DNA of 6,898 nt. It comes from DAOTUB01 sp034437455. Its GTDB lineage: Bacteria; Chloroflexota; Anaerolineae; B4-G1. Shown one piece after another: positions 1-5,615 of the stretch. The stretch covers positions 1-6,898 of the forward strand of contig DAOTUB010000292.1 of the NCBI GenBank assembly GCA_034437455.1, written 5' to 3'. Every line of letters starts with the position of its first letter. Within the stretch, counting starts at the first letter, position 1. The notes under the pieces were generated by a model. It saw only the letters and a list, made by a program, of their open reading frames with translations. It was not told the origin of the DNA and made no database searches. The translations under genes were made by a program, and so were the position numbers.

Positions 1-145
1 GCGGCCTATGTACAAAGCGCGGCAGGTAATTGCTATTCGAGATTTTAAGGTTCAATCACTTGACAAGACTTAGAACATCTACTCAACCAGCGCTCGCTCC
101 GGCGTTTGGTGATATGGCTGAACGCTTACCCTCAAACCACAACGA

Positions 146-826
146 TCACCAAAGAATGTGCCACACCAAGTAAAACGCCAACCGCATCACCACACTTGCA
201 CCAAACCCGTACTTTTTGAACAAACGAGCCAGGGTGAGATTTGTCGCCAAGATCAGGAAAAAAGTAACGACGATCCCCAACGCGGTATGGATTCCCAATA
301 ATGCCATTGCACCAACTTGAGCCAGTGGTTCGAGTAACGCCGACAACACAGCCGCGATCCAAGCTACTGGCTCCTGTGCTTTACCTCGCAGCAGGAGGTT
401 TGAGATCAGCCAGACCAAGAGCGGCATTGGAAATAGCCTGAAGACAATCTCGCTCAAAATCCCGCCGTACAGAAAGTACAGAATCGAGGCAGGAAACGGC
501 GGCTCATCCAGGCTTGGCAAGAACTGGAGCTGCTCGAGCACGATAAATCCAACACCGAAAGCCGCGCCAAGCAACAGAGGAATGACTAACCTGTATTTGA
601 TCGCAACACGCGGGTCCCAAATGCCGGGGAAGCCGGTTCTCTCCGACAGATAGACACCCACGAGGCCCAGTAGAACCACCACGAGTAGGAAGGGCACAGT
701 CAACTGCGCTCGCTGATCCACAGGAACAGCCCTATCAACCTTGAGAGCCAGAATGGCGACAAGCAGGACGACCAGTACAACAACGACGCCCACGTAAATT
801 CTGAAAGATGATGACAGTGATTTCAT
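146..826 (-). CDS. CPBP/Abi-like multi-pass membrane protein with degenerate active-site motifs
   Basis: The 226-residue product is very hydrophobic, with about six to seven predicted membrane segments (roughly residues 10-29, 43-60, 79-97, 113-123, 130-147, 155-178, 180-198). It resembles the CPBP (CAAX protease/bacteriocin-processing, Abi) family, most clearly in the stretch around residues 121-140, where GGILSEIVFRLF aligns with the family's EExxxR motif. The family glutamate pair is S125-E126 here. The usual FxxxH histidine position appears as Q170 (EPLAQ), and the third-motif histidine as R215 (MRLAFYLVWH). The protein may therefore be a non-catalytic relative. The start is supported by AAGGAG (rc of 830-835) ahead of the ATG. 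It lies on the same strand as, and downstream of, the Fe-S protein gene, with a 216-bp gap. The membrane-protein call is firm; family membership is moderate and the physiological role is unknown. Confidence 0.72.
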   Translation of the reverse strand: MKSLSSSFRIYVGVVVVLVVLLVAILALKVDRAVPVDQRAQLTVPFLLVVVLLGLVGVYLSERTGFPGIWDPRVAIKYRLVIPLLLGAAFGVGFIVLEQLQFLPSLDEPPFPASILYFLYGGILSEIVFRLFPMPLLVWLISNLLLRGKAQEPVAWIAAVLSALLEPLAQVGAMALLGIHTALGIVVTFFLILATNLTLARLFKKYGFGASVVMRLAFYLVWHILW

Positions 827-915
827 AGTCTCCTTCTACGCTTACATTGGCAAGATCCAACCGTTACACGAGGCGAAACGCTCAATACTCTGGGGATGAG
901 GTTGGTTTCAATCAT
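823..915 (-). CDS. Possible 30-residue leader ORF ahead of the membrane protein
   Basis: An ATG at 913-915 (minus strand) is preceded immediately by a purine-rich GGAGGAGGAG (rc of 916-925), a strong Shine-Dalgarno-like run. The frame stays open for 30 codons, contains a CQC motif and a basic RRRR run near its end, and stops in a TGA that overlaps the next gene's ATG as ATGA (823-826). A start at 927 in the same frame would add four residues (MEEE). The overlap is the geometry of translational coupling, so this could be a leader peptide or regulatory upstream ORF. I recognise no homology, and an ORF this short can occur by chance. What is seen is the frame, the ribosome site and the overlap; expression is not shown. 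Confidence 0.25.
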   Translation of the reverse strand: MIETNLIPRVLSVSPRVTVGSCQCKRRRRL

Positions 916-953
916 CTCCTCCTCCATGAATAACCTGTAGCCGCGGATTCCGT

Positions 954-987
954 CGCAACAAGTTGCGCACGCGCTATGGAAAGCGCG
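954..987. repeat. Two adjacent short inverted repeats downstream of the Fe-S protein gene
   Basis: CGCAAC/GTTGCG (954-959 and 962-967, 2-nt centre) is followed two bases later by CGCGCT/AGCGCG (970-975 and 982-987, 6-nt loop). Both are perfect 6-bp stems. They lie 56 bp past the stop of the minus-strand Fe-S gene and could end or stabilise its transcript. No T-run follows on either strand, so a canonical intrinsic terminator is not supported. Confidence 0.3.
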
Positions 988-1042
988 ACCATTTTCGTCC
1001 TTCGTGGCGCCCCATTAGGAGCATGGACGTCTCCTTTGCTAT

Positions 1043-1957
1043 CTATCGGGCGCTGGCGACGAGTTCGCGGATCTCCAGGGGAACGGGCCTGGCCGGATCG
1101 CGCGCGAGTGAAAGCGCCCCCTCCGCGCATTTGGAGACACAGACGCCGCAGCCCATGCAGGCATCGGTATCCACAACGGCCAAACCGTCGTTCACCGAGA
1201 GCGCCTCGAACTGGCAAAAATCAACGCAGAGGCCGCATCCGACGCACAGATCGGCGTCCACGCGGCAGACGTAGCCGGAGGAAGCCAGCATCGGCGTGCC
1301 GTGCCGGTGAGCGTGCATCGCCCCACAGCAGCAAGCACAGCAATTGCAGATCGCGTAAAAGCGGCCAAACATCGCGTCCTTGAAAAAGGCGTGATGCACG
1401 TGACCGCGCTCATCCTCGGCGCGCAGGATCTCGACCGCCTCATCGGGCGTGATCCAGCGGGAGCGGCGTGGATGGTGCTCGGCGACAAAGCCAGCGAACG
1501 GCTCGCCGATGACGAGGCAGACGTCGAGCGGTAGACAAGGATCGGGACGAGAGGCGCGGCAGGGGCATTCCAGAACCACGATGTGGTCGGGGTTTTGCAG
1601 CACGATATCGCGGGCATAGGGATAGGGGATCACGTTCTCCAGGTCGGTCAGGCGGATCTCTTCTTCCACCGTGACCAATTGCGTGGCCGCCTCCAGTGGG
1701 ACAGCCTTGCCATGATACGTGTCGGCAATAGTGCCTTCTTTTGAAGGGAACAGCCTGCTCAGCCAGCGCACCAGTGGCCCCAGGAGACGGGCCAGAGGAT
1801 GCTCGCCGGTTCCAATGCCGATGTATAGATAGGGCCAGCGTCCATAAACATAACCGTGCAACCCGTCGAACCAGGTGAAGCCCGACGTGCGTCGCGCTTC
1901 TCGCACAAAGGCCCTGGTGGCGGGTCGCATCAGAAAAGACCATGGCTTGCGTTTCAT
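1043..1957 (-). CDS. Multi-cluster 4Fe-4S ferredoxin-type protein
   Basis: The 304-residue product ends in a classic dicluster ferredoxin module: C238-x2-C241-x2-C244-x3-C248 and C267-x2-C270-x2-C273-x3-C277, which should bind two [4Fe-4S] clusters. Two further cysteine sets lie upstream: a CPCR...C...C group (C131, C133, C141, C147) and a dense CNCCACCC group (C204, C206, C207, C209, C210, C211). These could bind another cluster or metal. No signal peptide or clear membrane segment is seen, so it is probably a cytoplasmic electron carrier or an oxidoreductase subunit. The start is well supported by GAGGAGG (rc of 1964-1970), six bases before the ATG, and a good promoter lies upstream (2006-2034). 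The ferredoxin module is certain. The redox partner is unknown, because no flavoprotein, hydrogenase or dehydrogenase gene lies in the window. Confidence 0.9.
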   Translation of the reverse strand: MKRKPWSFLMRPATRAFVREARRTSGFTWFDGLHGYVYGRWPYLYIGIGTGEHPLARLLGPLVRWLSRLFPSKEGTIADTYHGKAVPLEAATQLVTVEEEIRLTDLENVIPYPYARDIVLQNPDHIVVLECPCRASRPDPCLPLDVCLVIGEPFAGFVAEHHPRRSRWITPDEAVEILRAEDERGHVHHAFFKDAMFGRFYAICNCCACCCGAMHAHRHGTPMLASSGYVCRVDADLCVGCGLCVDFCQFEALSVNDGLAVVDTDACMGCGVCVSKCAEGALSLARDPARPVPLEIRELVASAR

Positions 1958-2005
1958 GGGTTGCCTCCTCTTTTTGGTATCACAGCCACGTTGAGGATGA
2001 TGACG

Positions 2006-2034
2006 ATTCTACTCGATATGCCACATGATGGCAA
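2006..2034 (-). promoter_or_regulatory. Sigma-A/sigma-70-type promoter of the Fe-S protein gene
   Basis: Read on the minus strand, TTGCCA (2029-2034; five of six match TTGACA) and TAGAAT (2006-2011; five of six match TATAAT) are separated by exactly 17 bp. Transcription would begin near 1999, giving a leader of about 40 bases with the strong ribosome site near its end. A short inverted repeat, TGCCA-N5-TGGCA (2019-2033), overlaps the -35 box and the spacer and could be an operator. This is pattern evidence only. Confidence 0.6.
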
Positions 2035-2063
2035 GCCGTCCCACGTGCATTGCATCCTTGCCT

Positions 2064-2092
2064 CTGTAATCAGCCTGTAACTTTGCTGTAAT
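2064..2092 (+). repeat. Three tandem direct repeats at 11-bp spacing, PhoB/PhoP-box-like operator
   Basis: CTGTAAT (2064-2070), CTGTAAC (2075-2081) and CTGTAAT (2086-2092) recur with an exact 11-bp period, about one helical turn. Direct repeats with this phasing are the typical binding sites of OmpR/PhoB-family response regulators. The unit differs by one base from the Escherichia coli Pho-box heptamer CTGTCAT, and read on the other strand (ATTACA, GTTACA) it is near the Bacillus PhoP hexamer TT(A/T/C)ACA. The array sits about 29 bp upstream of the -35 box of the Fe-S gene promoter and 22 bp upstream of the rightward TATAAT, so it could act on both divergent units. A single isolated CTGTAAC also occurs at 2232-2238. 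The repeats are seen; the regulator is inferred. Confidence 0.55.
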
Positions 2093-2114
2093 GCTGTCTC
2101 CTCTCAAGTCCAAT

Positions 2115-2120
2115 TATAAT
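2115..2120 (+). promoter_or_regulatory. Candidate -10 box (TATAAT) for the parA/LCP operon
   Basis: A perfect TATAAT lies 142 bp before the ATG of the ParA gene. No convincing -35 hexamer is found 16-19 bp upstream; the region reads TGCTGT or similar. The three 11-bp-phased repeats end 22 bp upstream, so an activator-dependent promoter is plausible. The core is the palindromic ATTATAAT (2113-2120), so a -10 match exists on the minus strand as well, again without a -35 partner. Confidence 0.35.
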
Positions 2121-2261
2121 AGGACATAATAAGGCAGTGGGATGATTTGAGGATGCTGGTGCGGACGTTCGACCAGTCAATACCTTTTCTCGTGATAAAG
2201 CCTGGGTTGTGCAGTTCTTCACATCCTGAATCTGTAACATCATATCGAGAGGTATCTTGCT
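2121..2261 (+). other. Leader region of the parA/LCP operon, no gene seen
   Basis: This is the right-hand part of the 304-bp divergent gap. It would be an untranslated leader of about 135 bases if transcription starts from the 2115-2120 box. It holds an isolated CTGTAAC (2232-2238) and the ribosome site GAGAGG (2247-2252). I see no strong hairpin, riboswitch-like element or convincing small gene. Confidence 0.35.
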
Positions 2262-3023
2262 ATGGTCACAACGATAGCGATCAGTAGTCAGAAGGGCGGC
2301 GTGGCAAAGACCACGACGTGTTTGTCTTTGGGAGCCTGTCTGGCCGAGATGGGGCATGGGGTCTTGCTTATCGATCTGGATCCCCAGGCCCACTTGACCC
2401 TTTCGATGGGATTCGAGCCGGAAAAAGTGCGTAATGCGGTGGACGACGCTCTCATAGGGAATACCTCGCTGGTGAGCGTCAGCCGCGAAAGCGAGGTGTT
2501 TGGTCTGGACGTCGTTCCCGCCAATCACGAGCTGAACACCATTGACAAAATCCTCTACCGGCGCAAGGGCTACGAGTTCCGTTTGAAAGACGAGTTGAAG
2601 ATGATACGAGAGGGGCTTTACGACATCGTCCTGATTGACTGCCCTCCGTCGTTTAATACACTGACACTCAATGCCTTGACCGCGGCGGATCTGCTCATCA
2701 TCCCGGTGCAGTGCGAGTACTACGCCGCACACGCGCTACGTCAGACGATCAACCTGGTGAGGATGGTGCGAGAGAAGACAAATCCAAAGCTGCTCTACCG
2801 CGTGCTGATGACGATGTACGATCGGCGTAACCGGATTTGTCAGGTGATACGCAATCAGATGAGACACAATCTGACGAGTGTGCTTTTCAAAACGATCATT
2901 GAAGTGGATACCAAATTGAGGGAGAGTCCGACGCTCGGTCAACCGATCACGATTTACGCGCCGGACACCCGAGGCGCTCAGCAGTATCGCGCGCTGGCAG
3001 AGGAACTGGTGAACCATGATTGA
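2262..3023 (+). CDS. ParA/Soj-family P-loop ATPase, orphan (no ParB nearby)
   Basis: At 253 residues this is the usual length of a chromosomal ParA/Soj. It carries a deviant Walker A motif KGGVAKTT (residues 11-18, signature lysine K11, phosphate-binding K16), the Walker A' stretch LLIDLDPQA (D38, D40) and a Walker B strand IVLIDCPPS (D126). The C-terminal half follows the Soj pattern, with TMYDRRNR (184-191) and then PTLGQPITIYAPDTRGAQQY. The fifth Walker A position is Ala instead of the usual Gly. The family dimerises with ATP, binds DNA or membrane surfaces and positions chromosomes, plasmids or protein complexes. No ParB gene or convincing parS site is present. The next gene begins inside this one (8-bp overlap), so the cargo may be the LCP protein. 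The start has GAGAGG nine bases upstream. The N terminus has no leader beyond the Walker motif and the C terminus lacks a MinD-like membrane helix. Confidence 0.93.
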   Translation: MVTTIAISSQKGGVAKTTTCLSLGACLAEMGHGVLLIDLDPQAHLTLSMGFEPEKVRNAVDDALIGNTSLVSVSRESEVFGLDVVPANHELNTIDKILYRRKGYEFRLKDELKMIREGLYDIVLIDCPPSFNTLTLNALTAADLLIIPVQCEYYAAHALRQTINLVRMVREKTNPKLLYRVLMTMYDRRNRICQVIRNQMRHNLTSVLFKTIIEVDTKLRESPTLGQPITIYAPDTRGAQQYRALAEELVNHD

Positions 3024-5601
3024 GGATGTGCTTATCAGTCAACTGGAAGGTCTGCTCTCTGGACTCGACGACCCCCTGGAAACCCGGGACGATGAACCCG
3101 TATCCTTCAGCCTAGCTGCGATCGCTCGCGACATATCCAGGAACGAACAATTAGAACGCGAACGGGAAAAGGTATACGAGCGCCACAAGCTCCAGACCCA
3201 AGCCGTCACTGAGTTGGCTCAAGAGATCGCCGCCGCCCCCACGTTGGATGAACTCGATCGTCGTGCGGCCACTCTGATCAAAGAGCGCTTTGGTTATTAC
3301 CACGTCAAAGTCTTTCGCTACTATTCTGACTTGCTCAGTGGCAGCAACGCTGTCAACACGGCGGCGACCACCGGTCGGCCTGTGTTGGTCTCTGATGTGA
3401 CCCAGGACCCTGACTGGTCGCCTGCCCCTGACCTGCCCGAAATCGAAGGCGAACTGGCCATGCCCATACTATTACGCGGCCAGGTGATGGGGGTGCTGAA
3501 CGTGCTGAGCGACACCGCCGGCGCGCTCACTCGCGAGGATGAAGCCGTGCTCTTGGACCTAGCCGGTCGCATCGCCAGCGCCATCGAAAACACGCGTCTG
3601 CTCAGGCGAGCCAGGTCCTCCCGCCCATCTGCCCTGGGTCCCGAAGGCATCTGCTGGCTCACTTGTGAGGGCAACGTGATCATCTACGCCAACCCCACGC
3701 TTTGTAGCATCTTGGGTGAAGCCAGACCAGAAGACGCCATCGGTAAACCGATCACGACCTATTACCCCAGAGATGTACGGGGACGTGTGCGAGACGAAAT
3801 CTTGCCCGCTGTCATACGGGAGGGACAGTGGGTAGGTGAATTACCGTTCCGTTCCGTTCAGGGAGAGATCGTTCCGACGATTCAAAGCATTTTTCTCATC
3901 CGCGACGAGCGTGGCAAACCGCTCTATTTGGCCAATGCGGTAGCCGACGTAACTCAACAGAAGCAAGACGGCTCTCTCTTGAATGAGCGAATTGAAGAGG
4001 AAAAAGCAAAAGCGCCCAAGTTCATCAAGTGGATGACAGAGTGTGTTCCATTGCAAGAGATGTGGCGGCGGGTAGGTACAGGGCTATTTGCCTTGGGGGC
4101 GATGCTCATGATGGGGACGCTGTTCACGTGGACGATCCGGGATCAGGTACAGGCCAAGGATTTGGTGATGCCGGCCACACCGACTGCTTTTCTCAATGCT
4201 CCTGTGTCCCAAGTCTTTCCAAGCCCATCCCCCACTATGGTGGCTGCGGCTTTGCCCTCTTCTACATCGTCCCTGGCAACGGCGACGGCGACTCCCCCCT
4301 CTTCCACGTATGTTCCGCCAGCGGCTACCCCATCTCCCCTGCCACCTAGCCCAACCTGGACGCCTGCGCCTACATTGACGCCTTTGCCCGTTTCTCTGGT
4401 CGTTCCCTCGCCTTTCCCTACCCCTGGCCCGACTGGCTTTGTGCCCTCCACGACGCTCGCGATTCCCACGCCTGTCTCGCCCGTCCCGGTGGCCGCCGAC
4501 GCCATCAACATCGCCGTCCTGGGCAGCGACCACCGGCCAGACTGGTCGTCTTGGCACACAGATGTCGTCCAGATCGTCTCGATCCAGCGCGACAGCGGGA
4601 CGGTCTCTGTAATCTCCGTCCCCCGCGATCTATACCTCTACATTCCGGGCGTCAAGATGAGCCGGATCAATTTCGCGGACTATTATGGAGAGGCATACGG
4701 CTACGAGGGAGGCGGGCCGGCGCTGGTGCGGGACACGTTGCTCTACAACCTGGGCATTCGGGTGGACCATTACGTGCGCACCAACTTTGATGGCCTGATC
4801 GGCATCGTGGACACGATCGGCGGCGTGGATATTCCCGTCCACTGCCGCCTGAGCGACCATTGGCCTTATCCGGACGAAAATGGCGAGTACCCGATCCTGA
4901 CAATGGAGCCGGGGATCCATCACATGGATGGGGAGACAGCTCTCTGGTACGCCCGCTCGCGGCTGACGACCAGCGTCTTTTCTCGCGAGCGCCGCCAACA
5001 GCAGGTTCTCCAGGCGATCTGGCACAAGGCACGAGACGCGGGAATGCTGACCCGGGTTCCGGCCCTGTGGAGGCAGGCGAAGGACATGGTGGCGACGGAC
5101 ATCACGCTCGTAGACATCCTGAACCTGGCCAAGATAGCGATCACGCTGGAGGATCGGAACGTGCGCTTTTACAACATTGATGGAGACGTGGTGACTCCCT
5201 GGACGACGCCTTATGGGGGGCACGTCTTTCTCCCTCGTTGGGAGGAGATTCAGCCTATCGTGGCGGAGGCGATGGCGCCCGTTCCCGAGACGCGCATGAG
5301 CCGCACGTATCTGCCGGTCGAGATATGGAACGGAACCTCGAATCCAGACTGGGATCTGTTGGCGGCGGATCGGATTTACAGGGCCGGGTTCCCCGTCGTG
5401 ATCGGCGAGTCATCTCGACGCGATCACGTCAAGACCCAGTTGATCATCTTTGGCGAGCGACGCAAAGGCGCCGGAGTCGGGCACTTGCAACAGATCCTGG
5501 GTCTTTCTGATGACCAGGTGCTCTATCAGGCCGAAGGCTCCTCCGAGTTTGGCTTTCTCCTGATCCTGGGCGCTGATTATCAGACGTGTCCTCAACCGTG
5601 A
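3016..5601 (+). CDS. GAF-PAS-transmembrane-LCP (LytR-CpsA-Psr)-LytR_C fusion protein
   Basis: Domains of the 861-residue product, in order: a PAS-tail-like segment and helix (about 28-70, IARDISRNEQLERERE); a GAF domain (about 58-195), apparently shortened in the middle; a PAS domain (about 205-318, ending ANAVADVTQQK); basic residues, then one membrane helix (353-374); a Pro/Ser/Thr-rich linker (about 384-492); an LCP domain (about 497-668); and a LytR_C-type domain (about 766-855, VEIWNGT...AGFPVV). The charge pattern puts the N terminus in the cytoplasm and LCP outside. LCP enzymes transfer lipid-linked anionic polymers or glycans to peptidoglycan or envelope acceptors. Expected active-site residues are visible: D516, R537-D538 (VPRD), R647/R649 (YARSR), R657 and the RRQQQ run (659-663). 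No kinase, cyclase or GGDEF domain is present, so sensing probably acts on the ligase or on ParA. The ATG overlaps the parA stop (ATGATTGA); AGAGGA (2999-3004) lies 11 bases upstream. Domain calls are strong; the signalling link is inferred. Confidence 0.93.
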   Translation: MIEDVLISQLEGLLSGLDDPLETRDDEPVSFSLAAIARDISRNEQLEREREKVYERHKLQTQAVTELAQEIAAAPTLDELDRRAATLIKERFGYYHVKVFRYYSDLLSGSNAVNTAATTGRPVLVSDVTQDPDWSPAPDLPEIEGELAMPILLRGQVMGVLNVLSDTAGALTREDEAVLLDLAGRIASAIENTRLLRRARSSRPSALGPEGICWLTCEGNVIIYANPTLCSILGEARPEDAIGKPITTYYPRDVRGRVRDEILPAVIREGQWVGELPFRSVQGEIVPTIQSIFLIRDERGKPLYLANAVADVTQQKQDGSLLNERIEEEKAKAPKFIKWMTECVPLQEMWRRVGTGLFALGAMLMMGTLFTWTIRDQVQAKDLVMPATPTAFLNAPVSQVFPSPSPTMVAAALPSSTSSLATATATPPSSTYVPPAATPSPLPPSPTWTPAPTLTPLPVSLVVPSPFPTPGPTGFVPSTTLAIPTPVSPVPVAADAINIAVLGSDHRPDWSSWHTDVVQIVSIQRDSGTVSVISVPRDLYLYIPGVKMSRINFADYYGEAYGYEGGGPALVRDTLLYNLGIRVDHYVRTNFDGLIGIVDTIGGVDIPVHCRLSDHWPYPDENGEYPILTMEPGIHHMDGETALWYARSRLTTSVFSRERRQQQVLQAIWHKARDAGMLTRVPALWRQAKDMVATDITLVDILNLAKIAITLEDRNVRFYNIDGDVVTPWTTPYGGHVFLPRWEEIQPIVAEAMAPVPETRMSRTYLPVEIWNGTSNPDWDLLAADRIYRAGFPVVIGESSRRDHVKTQLIIFGERRKGAGVGHLQQILGLSDDQVLYQAEGSSEFGFLLILGADYQTCPQP

Positions 5602-5608
5602 AACACGT
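5584..5608. repeat. Inverted repeat between convergent genes, possible weak bidirectional terminator
   Basis: ACGTGT (5584-5589) pairs perfectly with ACACGT (5603-5608) across a 13-nt loop that contains the end of the LCP gene. Only 14 bp separate the LCP stop from the stop of the convergent small gene. No T-run follows on either strand, so this is a weak candidate. A second pair, CTCAAC/GTTGAG (5591-5596 and 5630-5635), overlaps it. Confidence 0.25.
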
Positions 5609-5615
5609 AACTCGA

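Noticed and set aside
60..65. TTGACA-like -35 box near the left edge, plus strand.
   Set aside because: No -10 hexamer at 16-19 bp and no plus-strand gene downstream. Bases 1-145 otherwise show nothing I can support.
905..912. GTTTCAAT, reminiscent of the end of some CRISPR repeats.
   Set aside because: Single copy with no repeat-spacer pattern and no cas gene.
912..1217. 101-codon minus-strand frame overlapping the 3' end of the Fe-S gene and ending on the leader ORF start.
   Set aside because: Most of it is an out-of-frame reading of the ferredoxin module; the ATGA contact with the leader ORF is likely coincidental.
2153..2287. 44-codon frame in the leader before the ParA gene, overlapping its start.
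   Set aside because: The only ribosome-site-like bases abut the ATG, it overlaps the ParA start in another frame, and there is no recognisable protein pattern.
4121..4136. TGTTCACGTGGAC, another parS-like stretch.
   Set aside because: It matches only about 10 of 16 positions when aligned on CACGTG, and it lies inside the coding sequence of a membrane helix.
4084..5223. Long minus-strand and alternative-frame open frames across the LCP gene (up to about 200 codons).
   Set aside because: High-GC shadow frames: arginine/histidine-rich, no ribosome site or domain, and fully overlapping a well-supported gene.
5597..5605. CGTGAAACA, identical to the right half of the parS consensus, at the end of the LCP gene.
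   Set aside because: The left half matches at only about one of seven positions, and a 9-base match is expected by chance at a few percent in a window this size. Not a credible parS.
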